Positions 15,837 to 24,698 of a stretch of 64,000 nucleotides of DNA are shown here, in pieces. Position 1 is the first letter of the stretch. Every line of letters begins with the position of its first letter. Below the pieces are notes generated by a model. That model was not told the DNA's origin. It ran no database searches and worked only from the letters and a program-made list of their open reading frames with translations. The DNA is from Lysobacteraceae bacterium NML03-0222 (GTDB taxonomy: Bacteria > Pseudomonadota > Gammaproteobacteria > Xanthomonadales > Xanthomonadaceae), in assembly GCA_002798195.1 (NCBI GenBank), contig NWQM01000001.1:372001-436000 (forward strand). The letters run 5' to 3'. A program made the position numbers and the translations under genes.

Positions 15837-15863
15837 AGAATGGGGCCTGGCGGGCCCCATTCT
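15837..15863. terminator. Strong GC hairpin between convergent genes
   Basis: GAATGGGGCC (15838-15847) pairs perfectly with GGCCCCATTC (15853-15862), extended by an A-T pair. It lies between the methyltransferase stop and the receptor stop and probably ends transcription from both sides, although the T-runs are short. Confidence 0.65.
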
Positions 15864-15886
15864 TTACACTACCGCTTTGCAGGACA

Positions 15887-18265
15887 TCACCACTGGAAGC
15901 CCACCTTGGCATACACATAGGCACCGTTGAAGCCGAACGGTGAGAGGTTGCTGTAGGGGAACTGGCCGTTGGTGGAGTTGCCGAAAATGCTTTCATCCGG
16001 GTATTCGTTCAGCACATTGTCTGCGCCCAGGGTGAACTTCCAGCCACCGTGCTTGTAGCTGGCGGCAACATCGGCCAGCCATTTGGCGGCATAGGTTTGG
16101 TCAAGCGTGGCGTTGTTTGGCGTGGTGCTGACACTGCCGTAGCGGGTAGTGGCCAGTGACAGCTCCCACTGGTCGCTGTTCCACTGCCCGGAAAGCAGCA
16201 GCTTGTTGCGCGGGAAGCCTTTTTCGATGCGACCGCGCTCCACCCGGTCAATGCGCTCAAGGTTCAGGCCATTGCTTTCCAGCTGCTGTGGATTGGCCGC
16301 CACGCGCAGGATTTCGGTCTTGCTGTGGTTATAGCCCAGGGTGAAGTCCAGGCTGCTTTGGGCAAGTTGCCAGCGGTAGCTGCCGACCATGTCCACGCCG
16401 CGGCTGCGGGTGTCGATGGCATTGGTGAAGTAGCGGCCGCCGTTGACGCCATAAATGCCTTGTGACTCCAGCAGGGCGCGCACGCCCGAGCCGGTCAGGT
16501 TGGAGGAGAGCACGATGCGGTCATCGACATCGATTTGATAGGCGTCGATGGTGAGGTACAGGCCGTTGGCCGGTTGCAGTACCAACCCGAGGCTCGCGGA
16601 TTTGGAGGTTTCCGGCTTCAGCGGTTCGGAGCCGAAGGCTTGCGCAACCTTGCTTGAGGCCGGGAAGGTGCGGACTTCAAACGGTGTGGCGATGCCCGGC
16701 AGATAAATGGTGCTGATGGTCTGGAAGTATTGCTGCGGCAGCGACGGCGCACGGAAGCCGGTGGCGAGCGTGCCGCGCAGGGCAATGGCCGGGTTAAATT
16801 CGTAACGTGCCGAGAGCTTGCCGGAAGTGCGGTTGCCGAAGTCGCTGAAGTCCTCGTAACGCACCGCGCCGCCCAGATTGAACTTTTCGGTCAAATCCGC
16901 TTCCACGTCCAGATAGGCGGCATGGCTGCGGCGGTCGTAATGGCCTGAAACCTGCGGCGAGAAGCCGGCAAAGCCCTGTGCGCCGCCGGGTTTGGTGAGG
17001 TCAGGCTGCGCATAGGAGCCGTATTCGCCCGGCGACTGGTTCCATTTGTCGTAGCGATATTCCAGGCCGAAGGCGATATTCAGCGGTGAGGCCAGCCCCA
17101 TTTCAAAGCCTTTGCGGAAGTCCAGATTGGCCACGTTCTGGGTGGTTTCCAGCATGCCGTCGTAGAACTCGCGTGGCGAGGCAGCGCCGAGGCTGGCGTT
17201 CAGGGTGTTGCGGGTATGGAACAGCAGCTGGTTATGGCCGTAGTTATAGCTGAAGTCCCAGTCCCAATCATTGCCGAACACGCCGCGTGCGCCGATGACG
17301 GCGGAGCGGTCCTTGGAGATGTTGTTGATGGTCGGCAGATAGCCATCGGGGTAAATCGTGCGGATGTTCTGCCGCAGATTGCCCGGTGCGCGGAAGAAGG
17401 CATAGGAGGTGATATCGCGGTGGCTGGCCGTGCCCCAGCCGTACAGGGTGAAGTTGTCGGTGATGTCAAAAGCGCTGTTTACCGATAGCGCACCAAAATC
17501 GGCGCCGGGGTCGCCAATCACGAAGGCCTTCTGACCGACAGCCGGCTGGTTGGGGCTGGGAGCGCCGGCATAGGCGCGGGCGCGGTCGGTGCGCTCCTGG
17601 GTGCCGATTTGCGCCGAAATATGGGCAAAGCCGCGATTTTCGCCCAGGGAAAGCCCGGTATTGCCCGCCAGCTGGAATTGCTCGCCATCGCCTGCACTCA
17701 TCTTGCCATTGCTGAAGCTGACACTGCCGCCGCGCGCTGCGCTTTTCAGCACCACATTGACCACACCGGCAATGGCATCGGAGCCGTATTGTGCCGAGGC
17801 GCCATCACGCAGCACTTCCACGCGGTCGATGGCGGAAATCGGGATGGTATTGAGATCCACTGGCGCCGAGCCGCGACCAATGGTGCCGTTGAGGTTGAGC
17901 AGCGATGAGGTATGGCGGCGTTTGCCATTGACCAATACCAGCACCTGGTCGGGCGAAAGGCCGCGCAACTGTGCCGGACGCACCGCGCTGGTGCCGTCGG
18001 TCAGTGCCGGGCGCGGAAAATTCAGCGAGGGCAGGGCGCGCGCCAGTGCCGTGGCAAGCTCGGTGGTGCCGGTGGCTTGCAGCGCCTCGGTGGTGATGAT
18101 GTCAATCGGTGCAGACGACTCGGCGACGGTGCGGTCGGCTGCACGGGTGCCGGTGATGATGATTTGGTCGAGCACCGATTTGTCCTGCGGGGCGCTTTCC
18201 TGTGCCTGGGCAGCAGTGGCGGAAAGTGCCAGCACGATGGACGAAACAAGTAGATGGCGCTTCAT
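15887..18265 (-). CDS. TonB-dependent outer-membrane receptor
   Basis: A 792-residue outer-membrane transporter. A signal peptide (MKRHLLVSSIVLALSATAAQA) is followed by the TonB box region (LDQIIITGTRA), a plug domain (about 45-165, with NGKRRHTSSL and RVEVLRDGASAQYGSDAIAG) and a 22-strand barrel ending in a terminal Trp (YAKVGFQW), the beta-barrel assembly signal. The plug LNLNGTIGRGSAPVDLNTIP places it in a large Xanthomonas/Caulobacter-type receptor group. The ligand is unknown, and no uptake genes are adjacent. It may work with the TonB-like protein at 1.8 kb. Confidence 0.92.
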   Translation of the reverse strand: MKRHLLVSSIVLALSATAAQAQESAPQDKSVLDQIIITGTRAADRTVAESSAPIDIITTEALQATGTTELATALARALPSLNFPRPALTDGTSAVRPAQLRGLSPDQVLVLVNGKRRHTSSLLNLNGTIGRGSAPVDLNTIPISAIDRVEVLRDGASAQYGSDAIAGVVNVVLKSAARGGSVSFSNGKMSAGDGEQFQLAGNTGLSLGENRGFAHISAQIGTQERTDRARAYAGAPSPNQPAVGQKAFVIGDPGADFGALSVNSAFDITDNFTLYGWGTASHRDITSYAFFRAPGNLRQNIRTIYPDGYLPTINNISKDRSAVIGARGVFGNDWDWDFSYNYGHNQLLFHTRNTLNASLGAASPREFYDGMLETTQNVANLDFRKGFEMGLASPLNIAFGLEYRYDKWNQSPGEYGSYAQPDLTKPGGAQGFAGFSPQVSGHYDRRSHAAYLDVEADLTEKFNLGGAVRYEDFSDFGNRTSGKLSARYEFNPAIALRGTLATGFRAPSLPQQYFQTISTIYLPGIATPFEVRTFPASSKVAQAFGSEPLKPETSKSASLGLVLQPANGLYLTIDAYQIDVDDRIVLSSNLTGSGVRALLESQGIYGVNGGRYFTNAIDTRSRGVDMVGSYRWQLAQSSLDFTLGYNHSKTEILRVAANPQQLESNGLNLERIDRVERGRIEKGFPRNKLLLSGQWNSDQWELSLATTRYGSVSTTPNNATLDQTYAAKWLADVAASYKHGGWKFTLGADNVLNEYPDESIFGNSTNGQFPYSNLSPFGFNGAYVYAKVGFQW

Positions 18266-18359
18266 GGAAGTTCCTGTGCCTGTATGGGTAAATTGTTAGA
18301 GAGACATTAAAGCGGCCTTTGCTGCACTGCAATCAACTTTCCTGAATGCAGCTTCAACG

Positions 18360-19286
18360 CTATGCCTGCTGGCAGATGCGGTAATCAATGCCGCTGAAGT
18401 CGGCAAACTGGTGCAGGTTGCGGACATCACCCAGGCCATAGGTGCCTGTAATTTCACCGCGTACCAAGGCCAAAAGGCGTTGGTCGCTGCGCGCCGCAAG
18501 GCTTTGCCAGCGGATTTCACGGGCGGCTTCCTGCGCCGGGTTCCAGTGCTGCGAGGCATAGTCCTGCCCGGCCTGTTTGTACAGATGCAGCAGCGGAATC
18601 CAGTCCTGACGCGGATGCACGATATCCCAGCCGCGCGTCCAGGCACGCAAGGCCAGGTTCTGCTCTTCGCCGTGGAAGTACAGCAGGCGGTCGTACGGTA
18701 TTTCCTGGATGAAACGGCTGCGCGCAAACATGAATCCGGCAGCCAGATGAAAGCCCAGTGCCAGGTCGGCACCGGCTTTCCAGTCGGCACGAAAACGCAA
18801 GGTGGCGCAGTCCGGGCGCAGCGCCTCGCCGTCTTCCGGGACGATGATGGACACCTCGGAGGCGGCCGCGCGGCGCACCATCGGGTCGCCATCGGCATCA
18901 AATTCAAACGGCGGCGGGTAGGCGGAAATCAGTGGTTTGGGCAGCCGCTGCTCCAATTGCCGGTGCAGGTCAAGCAGCGCCTCGTCCCAGCCGGGGAAGA
19001 AAAACGTATGCGAATCGATTTGCAGGAAATATTCCTCGCCCTGATGCAATTGCATGGCCAGATGCCGCGCCCAGCACACCCCCTCGGACAGCGCCGGGTC
19101 TATCTGCCGATGGCGTACCTGCCGCTGCCAGGGCTTGCCGGCCATCCATGCGGCATGGTCATCGTGTGACTGGTCAATCAGCCCCACGAAGATGCGTTCG
19201 GGCAGGGCGGCCTTGCTGAAAATCTGTTCCAGCGTAAAGGCCAGATGCGGCTCGCAATAGGCGGCCAGGCTGATGAAAATGCGCAT
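18360..19286 (-). CDS. GlcNAc-type glycosyltransferase (Skp1 GlcNAc-transferase-like family)
   Basis: A 308-residue protein starting MRIFISLAAYCEPHLAFTLE. It resembles the glycosyltransferase group (Pfam GlcNAc, PF11397) best known from eukaryotic Skp1-modifying N-acetylglucosaminyltransferases. Motifs seen are SLAAYCEP near the start, EGVCWARHLAMQ, a DxD-like YFLQIDSHTFF, and FHGEEQNLALRAWTRGWD in the C-terminal half. A cytoplasmic enzyme using a UDP-sugar is expected; the acceptor is unknown. It is divergent from the ABC-F gene, with only 42 bases between starts. The frame continues upstream only as a shadow. Confidence 0.75.
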   Translation of the reverse strand: MRIFISLAAYCEPHLAFTLEQIFSKAALPERIFVGLIDQSHDDHAAWMAGKPWQRQVRHRQIDPALSEGVCWARHLAMQLHQGEEYFLQIDSHTFFFPGWDEALLDLHRQLEQRLPKPLISAYPPPFEFDADGDPMVRRAAASEVSIIVPEDGEALRPDCATLRFRADWKAGADLALGFHLAAGFMFARSRFIQEIPYDRLLYFHGEEQNLALRAWTRGWDIVHPRQDWIPLLHLYKQAGQDYASQHWNPAQEAAREIRWQSLAARSDQRLLALVRGEITGTYGLGDVRNLHQFADFSGIDYRICQQA

Positions 19287-19328
19287 GCGGGAAAATTCTT
19301 GAAGGCGGTAGCAGCTTACAATCTGCCG

Positions 19329-21197
19329 ATGATTTCTTTCCGTAATTTTGCCCTGCGCCGGGGCGAGCGTCTTTTGCTTGCCGATGTCGATCTTGCCCTG
19401 CATGCCGGTTATCGCGTCGGCGTGGTGGGGCGTAACGGTGCTGGTAAATCTTCGTTGTTTGCGGCTTTGCTGGGTGAGGTCGAGCCGGACAAGGGCGATT
19501 TGGATCTGCCCGGCAAGGCGCGCATTGCCAGTGTGGCGCAGGAAACCCCGCATCTGCCCGACCCGGCGCTGGACTATGTGATGTCCGGCGATACCCAGTT
19601 GCACGCGGCGGTACGCGCCGAGCGCGAGGCGATGGCGCGCGAGGACTGGGAGGCCGTGGCCGAGGCGCATCAGCGCCTTGCCGAAATCAATGGTTACGAC
19701 GGTGATGCCCGTGCCGGGCGACTGCTGCACGGTTTGGGCTTTGCCGCCGACACCCACGACAAGGCGGTGGCGGACTTTTCCGGCGGCTGGCGGGTGCGGC
19801 TGAATGTTGCCCGGGCGCTGATGATGCCAAGCGACTTGCTGCTGCTGGACGAGCCCACCAACCACCTGGATCTGGATGCCGTGGTCTGGCTGGAAGACTG
19901 GCTGCGCCGCTATGACGGTACTTTGCTGGTCATCAGCCATGACCGCGAGTTTCTGGACAACGTCACCACTCACATCCTGCATCTGCATGATGGCCGCGCC
20001 AAGTTGTATGCGGGCAATTACACCGCCTTCGAACGGCAGCGCGCCGAGCATCTGCGCCAGCAGCAAATCGCCTTTGAAAAAGAGCAGGCCGAGCGCGCGC
20101 ATTTACAGAAATTCATCGACCGCTTCAAGGCCAAGGCCAGCAAGGCGCGGCAGGCGCAGAGCCGCATGAAACGCCTGGAAAAGCTCACCGGCACCGAGGC
20201 GGTGCGTGCCGAGCGCGCCCTGCATATCGACTTCCCAGAGCCTGCGCGTATGCCCAATTCGCTGCTGACGCTGCGCCATGTGGATGCCGGTTATGGCGCA
20301 GATGCCAAGATTCTGGGCGATGTTGGCTTTGCGCTGGAGGCCGGTGACCGGATTGGCTTGCTGGGGCCCAACGGCGCGGGCAAATCCACTCTGGTCAAGA
20401 CCCTGGTCGGCGATTTGGCGGTGATGGCGGGCGAGCGCATCGCCCACCCGGATTTGGTGATTGGCTACTTCGCCCAGCACACCGTGGAATCGCTGCTGGA
20501 AGGCACTTCGCCCATCGACCACCTGAAAGCGATATCGCCGGATACGCCGACGCAGGAATTCCGCAACTTCCTGGGGCGCTGGCAGTTCCCCGGCGACCGT
20601 GCGTTTGAAGTTATCGACAATTTCTCCGGTGGCGAGAAAGCTCGCTTGGCACTGGCGCTGATTGCCTGGCGCAAGCCGAATGTGTTGCTGCTGGACGAGC
20701 CGACCAACCATCTGGACTTGGAGATGCGCGAGGCGCTGGCCGAGGCGCTGAGTGATTTTGACGGCGCCATCGTCATGGTCAGCCATGACCGGCATTTGAT
20801 TGGTCTGGTTTGTGACGAATTCTGGCGGGTACACGATGGCCAAGTGCAGGCTTTCAACGGTGACCTCGACGACTATGCTGCTTGGCTGCGCGCTCGCCCT
20901 GCGGAAACCGGCAAGGCCGAAGCGGCGGCCAAGACGCCAGCGGAAAAGCCTGTCGAGACTGTCAAACCCGCGACAAAACCTGCGGTCAAGCCTGCCAAGG
21001 TCAATCCGCACAAGCTGAAAGAAGCCGAAGCGCGGGTAGAGCGTTTGAGTGTCCAGCTTGCCGAATGCGAAGCGGCGCTGGCTGATCCGGCGGTGTATTC
21101 GGATGCCGAAAAAGTCGCCGCGCTCGGGCGCGAGCAAATGCAGCTGCGTGAAGCGCTGGAAGCGGCGGAAGAGGCCCTGCTTGTGCTGTATGGCTGA
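19329..21197 (+). CDS. ABC-F family ATPase (YheS/Uup-like)
   Basis: A 622-residue soluble protein with two ABC ATPase domains and no membrane segments. Walker A motifs are GRNGAGKSS (about residue 36) and GPNGAGKST. Signature motifs are FSGGWRVRL and FSGGEKARL, and both Walker B segments read LLLDEPTNHLDL. A basic helical linker (QKFIDRFKAKASKARQAQ) joins the domains. A charged Lys/Ala/Pro segment and a coiled-coil C-terminal domain follow. ABC-F proteins bind the ribosome and relieve stalling. ATG 19329 (MISFRNFALRRGE) is the family start. Confidence 0.9.
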   Translation: MISFRNFALRRGERLLLADVDLALHAGYRVGVVGRNGAGKSSLFAALLGEVEPDKGDLDLPGKARIASVAQETPHLPDPALDYVMSGDTQLHAAVRAEREAMAREDWEAVAEAHQRLAEINGYDGDARAGRLLHGLGFAADTHDKAVADFSGGWRVRLNVARALMMPSDLLLLDEPTNHLDLDAVVWLEDWLRRYDGTLLVISHDREFLDNVTTHILHLHDGRAKLYAGNYTAFERQRAEHLRQQQIAFEKEQAERAHLQKFIDRFKAKASKARQAQSRMKRLEKLTGTEAVRAERALHIDFPEPARMPNSLLTLRHVDAGYGADAKILGDVGFALEAGDRIGLLGPNGAGKSTLVKTLVGDLAVMAGERIAHPDLVIGYFAQHTVESLLEGTSPIDHLKAISPDTPTQEFRNFLGRWQFPGDRAFEVIDNFSGGEKARLALALIAWRKPNVLLLDEPTNHLDLEMREALAEALSDFDGAIVMVSHDRHLIGLVCDEFWRVHDGQVQAFNGDLDDYAAWLRARPAETGKAEAAAKTPAEKPVETVKPATKPAVKPAKVNPHKLKEAEARVERLSVQLAECEAALADPAVYSDAEKVAALGREQMQLREALEAAEEALLVLYG

Positions 21198-21228
21198 TAC
21201 GCATGCCGGGCATGCCTGCAAATTAATT

Positions 21229-21254
21229 TATCGCTTTATGCGAATGTAGCGATA
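21229..21254. promoter_or_regulatory. Inverted repeat upstream of metY
   Basis: TATCGCT (21229-21235) and AGCGATA (21248-21254) form perfect 7-base arms around a 12-base centre in an AT-rich patch 70 bases before the metY start. It could be an operator for a methionine/SAH-responsive repressor or a leader hairpin. No known motif is claimed. Confidence 0.35.
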
Positions 21255-21323
21255 TTAGATGTTAGGGTGGCCGCCCGCCCGGTCATTGCGGCCAGGCGCG
21301 CTTCCCCCACTGGAGACATCCGC

Positions 21324-22610
21324 ATGACACAACAGCGCTTTGAAACCCTGGCACTGCACGCCGGCTATACGCCGGAGCCGACTACCCATGCGGTGGCCGT
21401 GCCGATTTACCAAACCGTGGCCTATGCCTTCGATAGTGCCCAACATGCCGCCGACCTGTTTGACCTCAAAGTGCCCGGCAATATCTACAGCCGCATCATG
21501 AACCCGACCTGCGCAGTGCTGGAGCAGCGCGTGGCCGCGCTGGAAGGCGGCTTGGCCGGACTGGCGCTGGCTTCCGGGCAGGCGGCGATCACCTATGCCA
21601 TCCAGACCATTGCCAGTCAGGGCGACAATATCGTCAGCGCCCAATCGCTGTATGGCGGCACCTGGAACCTGTTCGCGCATACCCTGCCACAGTTCGGCAT
21701 CGAGGCGCGCTTTGCCGATGAGCGCAATCTGGCCGCGCTGGAAGCATTGATTGATGCCCGCACCAAGGCGCTGTATGTGGAAAGCATCGGCAACCCTTCC
21801 GGGCGGGTGGCGGATATTCCGGTACTGGCCGAGCTGGCGCATCGCCATGGCATTCCGCTGATTGTCGATAACACCGTGGCCTCGCCCTGGTTGCTGCGGC
21901 CGATTGAGCACGGCGCCGATATCGTGGTGCACTCGCTGACCAAATACATCGGCGGCCATGGCACCTCCATTGGCGGCATGATTGTCGATAGCGGCCGCTT
22001 CCCCTGGGCCGAACATGCCGAGCGTTTCCCGCAGCTGACCACGCCCGACCCCAGCTATCACGGCGTGGTCTATACCGAGGCGCTGGGCGAGGCCGCCTTC
22101 ATTGGCCGCGCCCGTGTCGTGCCGCTGCGCAATACCGGCGCGGCATTGTCACCGTTCAATGCCTTTCAAATTTTGCAGGGGCTGGAGACGCTTTCGTTGC
22201 GCATGGAGCGCATCGTGGACAACACCCTGGCGGTGGCGCGCTATCTGCAAGGCCATGAAAAAGTCGCCTGGGTGAGCTATGCAGGCCTGCCCGGTCATCC
22301 CGACCACGACACCGCACAGCGACTTTTGGGCGGCAAGGCCTCGGGGCTTTTGACCTTCGGGCTGGCAGGCGAAGATGGCCGCGCCGCAGGCGAGCGCTTT
22401 CTGGATGCCCTGAAACTGTTTACCCGGCTGGTCAATATTGGTGACAACAAATCCCTGGCCACGCATCCGGCCAGCACTACCCACCGCCAGCTTGATGATG
22501 ATGAATTGCAGCGCGCCGGCGTGCGCCAGGAAACAGTACGCCTGTGCGTGGGCATCGAGCATATCGATGACCTCCTGGCCGATTTGCATCAGGCGCTGGC
22601 TGCGGTTTGA
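21324..22610 (+). CDS. metY: O-acetylhomoserine sulfhydrylase
   Basis: A 428-residue PLP enzyme of the Cys/Met metabolism family that makes homocysteine (or methionine) from O-acetylhomoserine and sulfide (or methanethiol). The start THAVAVPIYQTVAYAFDSAQ and the PLP-lysine motif HSLTKYIGGHGTSIGG are typical of MetY rather than MetB or MetZ. Also visible are YSRIMNPTCAVLEQRVAALE and NIGDNKSLATHPASTTH. The start ATG has TGGAGA upstream. It is monocistronic, ending in a strong hairpin. Confidence 0.95.
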   Translation: MTQQRFETLALHAGYTPEPTTHAVAVPIYQTVAYAFDSAQHAADLFDLKVPGNIYSRIMNPTCAVLEQRVAALEGGLAGLALASGQAAITYAIQTIASQGDNIVSAQSLYGGTWNLFAHTLPQFGIEARFADERNLAALEALIDARTKALYVESIGNPSGRVADIPVLAELAHRHGIPLIVDNTVASPWLLRPIEHGADIVVHSLTKYIGGHGTSIGGMIVDSGRFPWAEHAERFPQLTTPDPSYHGVVYTEALGEAAFIGRARVVPLRNTGAALSPFNAFQILQGLETLSLRMERIVDNTLAVARYLQGHEKVAWVSYAGLPGHPDHDTAQRLLGGKASGLLTFGLAGEDGRAAGERFLDALKLFTRLVNIGDNKSLATHPASTTHRQLDDDELQRAGVRQETVRLCVGIEHIDDLLADLHQALAAV

Positions 22611-22624
22611 CGGCCTGATAAGCC

Positions 22625-22652
22625 CAGCTGCCGGCAAGCAGACCGGCAGCTG
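22625..22652. terminator. Perfect 10-bp hairpin after metY
   Basis: CAGCTGCCGG (22625-22634) pairs with CCGGCAGCTG (22643-22652) with an 8-base loop, 14 bases after the metY stop and before the convergent GST gene. No T-run follows, so it may be a weak or Rho-assisted terminator. Confidence 0.5.
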
Positions 22653-22720
22653 TGTCAGAAGTTGATTGAGGCTGCCGGCTTTTCGGGCGCTGTGGTTTTC
22701 AGGCCAGTGAACACTGCATT

Positions 22721-23368
22721 TCAAATATCGTTTTCGCCTGCCTGCTCCCCGGTTTGGCTTTGGGCCAGCAAGGCGCTGTCAATGTCATCGGCGCGCTGTC
22801 CGGCGGGGCGCTGGCTGTGCGCTTCTACAAAGGCAATGAAGGCCGGGCGCGGCTCCAGCAGCTGGAATTGCAGATACCAGCCCACGTAGGCCGCCACCAG
22901 CAGGTCGGCGGCGGTGAAGATCTCGCCGGCCAGATGGGTGCGGTCTTTGAGCGCCGCTTCCAGGGTGTCGAGCAGGTCTTGCTCGGTGCCGAAACCGGCC
23001 GATTCCGGCCTGGGCAGGTTGCCGCCGCTGGCTTTGGCCATCATCAACTGCTCCAGCGGCGCCATGAAGCTGATCCAGCGGTAATAGCTGCCGCGCTCAG
23101 GGCTACCCACCGGCGGGGCGAGTTTTTTCTCGGGCACAAGATCGGCCAGATACAGGCAAATCGCCGCCACTTCGGTCACCACGGTGTCGCCGTGCTTAAG
23201 CGCGGGCACCTTGCCCATCGGGTTGATGGCGCGGTATTCGGGTGCTTTCATCGTGGTGCCGTATTCCAGCAGCACGGTGTCGTAGGGCAGGCCGGTTTCT
23301 TCCAGCATCCAGCGCACGACGCGCCCGCGGGACATGGGGTGGGTGTAGAAAGTGAGTTGGGCAGACAT
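22721..23368 (-). CDS. glutathione S-transferase family protein
   Basis: A 215-residue protein with a thioredoxin-like N-terminal GST domain (FYTHPMSRGRVVRWMLEETG, then NPMGKVPALKHGDTVVTEVA) and an all-helical C-terminal domain. The S/M-S-R-G-R start and conserved P-M-G-K-VPAL support glutathione binding. The substrate is unknown. ATG 23368 has GGAG six bases upstream; a TTG at 23380 is less likely. The C-terminus has about 20 extra polar residues. Confidence 0.9.
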   Translation of the reverse strand: MSAQLTFYTHPMSRGRVVRWMLEETGLPYDTVLLEYGTTMKAPEYRAINPMGKVPALKHGDTVVTEVAAICLYLADLVPEKKLAPPVGSPERGSYYRWISFMAPLEQLMMAKASGGNLPRPESAGFGTEQDLLDTLEAALKDRTHLAGEIFTAADLLVAAYVGWYLQFQLLEPRPAFIAFVEAHSQRPAGQRADDIDSALLAQSQTGEQAGENDI

Positions 23369-23481
23369 GCGCATCTCCAAAAAGTGGATAGGTTTGCGCG
23401 GGGCGGGGGTTAGCCGACCCGACCTAAGCCACTGTAGAGCAGGCGGCTGTCAGTTTCTGTCAGCAGTGAATGCCAGCCAGG

Positions 23482-23964
23482 CTAGGGCAGCGCGCCCTCC
23501 AGCCGCAGCAAAAAGGTCTTGACCGGCAGGCCGCCGCCGAAGCCGACCAGGGCGCCATCGGCGCCGATCACGCGGTGGCAGGGCACGACAATCGACAGCG
23601 GGTTGCGGCCATTGGCAGCGCCGACGGCGCGCATCGCCTTGGGTTGGCCAATGGCGGCGGCCAGTTGCGCATAGCTGCGGGTTTGCCCATAGGGGATGGT
23701 GCGCAGCGCCTGCCAGACGCGCTGCTGGAAATCCGTGCCCTGCGGCGCCAGCGGCAAATCGAACACATGGCGCTGGCCGGCAAAGTATTCGCCCAGTTGC
23801 CGGGCGGCTTCGCTCAGCAGCGGGTGCGGGCTTTCCTGCCAATGGGCATCGCGTTTGACCAGGTGGCGGCCTTGCGGAAACTCGATGGCATGCAGGCCCT
23901 CGTCACTGGTGGCGATCAGCAGGCGGCCAACCGGGCTGTCGATGGTCTGGTGAAAAATGGTCAT
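23482..23964 (-). CDS. ogt: methylated-DNA--protein-cysteine methyltransferase
   Basis: A 160-residue suicide repair protein that transfers alkyl groups from O6-alkylguanine to its own cysteine. The active site is VVPCHRVIGADG with C129, and the DNA-binding helix region reads IPYGQTRSYAQLAAAIG. RAVGAANGRNPL is the usual preceding segment. It stands alone without an Ada domain. A WYL regulator follows upstream on the same strand. Confidence 0.95.
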   Translation of the reverse strand: MTIFHQTIDSPVGRLLIATSDEGLHAIEFPQGRHLVKRDAHWQESPHPLLSEAARQLGEYFAGQRHVFDLPLAPQGTDFQQRVWQALRTIPYGQTRSYAQLAAAIGQPKAMRAVGAANGRNPLSIVVPCHRVIGADGALVGFGGGLPVKTFLLRLEGALP

Positions 23965-24000
23965 GGTGGCTGCCGGGGCGGGCGCTGCAAGAAAGGGCGA

Positions 24001-24696
24001 TCAATCTAACGCAATACCCTGCTCAATGCTCCAGCGGCGCATCAGGCTGGGGCGGCGTTCGGGGTAGCGCTGGCCGGTGTCGGCAAGATGCTGCACGCGG
24101 TCGGCGCGGAAGTGGCGAAAGTCCTGGCGCAGCTCGCACCAGGCGGCAATCAGCCGGGTTTCATCGAAAAAGGCCATGGCAAACGGCCAGATGCGGCGCT
24201 GGCTGGGAGCATCTTCGGCATCGCGGTAGTCCAGTTGCAGGATGTGTTCGCGGCGAATCGCATGGCGCAGCGTCGGCAGCCACGGCTCAGTCAATGATGC
24301 GTCGCAGCGGCCGGGGACAAACAGGCCGCTGGTTTCCACTTGTAGCCGCAAATCGCTGGGCAGCACGCCGGTGATGCGCCGCAGCGCCTGGTCGGCGGCC
24401 TCGGCCAATGCCGGGTCGGCGGACTGGTTGGCCACCCAGCGCGCGCCCAGCACCAGGGCTTCCAGCTCGTCGGCACTGAACATCAGCGGCGGCAGAGTGA
24501 AGCCGGGGCGCAGCAGATAGCCGATGCCGGGTTCGCCCTCGATGGCGGCACCTTCGGCGCGCAGGCTGGCGATGTCGCGGTAGAGCGTGCGCAGGCTGAT
24601 GCCCAGTGCCTCGGCCAAGGCCGTGCCGCTGATGGGCGTGCGGCGGGCGCGCAGCAGCTCCAGCAGTTGTAGCAACCGGGTAGCGCGCGCAGGCAT
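24001..24696 (-). CDS. HTH and WYL-domain transcriptional regulator (YafY-type)
   Basis: A 231-residue regulator with an N-terminal HTH_11 domain (ISGTALAEALGISLRTLYRD, about residues 22-41) and a C-terminal WYL-like ligand domain (about 130-210), in which QLDYRD and RIWPFAMAFFDETRLIAAWC are typical. Such proteins may sense nucleotides or nucleic acids. It begins directly after the stop of the Na/Pi cotransporter gene (TGAGCATG), so the two look cotranscribed. A TTG at 24702 is an alternative start. Its target is unknown; ogt downstream is a candidate. Confidence 0.85.
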   Translation of the reverse strand: MPARATRLLQLLELLRARRTPISGTALAEALGISLRTLYRDIASLRAEGAAIEGEPGIGYLLRPGFTLPPLMFSADELEALVLGARWVANQSADPALAEAADQALRRITGVLPSDLRLQVETSGLFVPGRCDASLTEPWLPTLRHAIRREHILQLDYRDAEDAPSQRRIWPFAMAFFDETRLIAAWCELRQDFRHFRADRVQHLADTGQRYPERRPSLMRRWSIEQGIALD

Positions 24697-24698
24697 GC

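Noticed and set aside
21198..21323. SAM riboswitch upstream of metY
   Set aside because: Apart from one inverted repeat, none of the conserved cores of known SAM riboswitches could be recognised.
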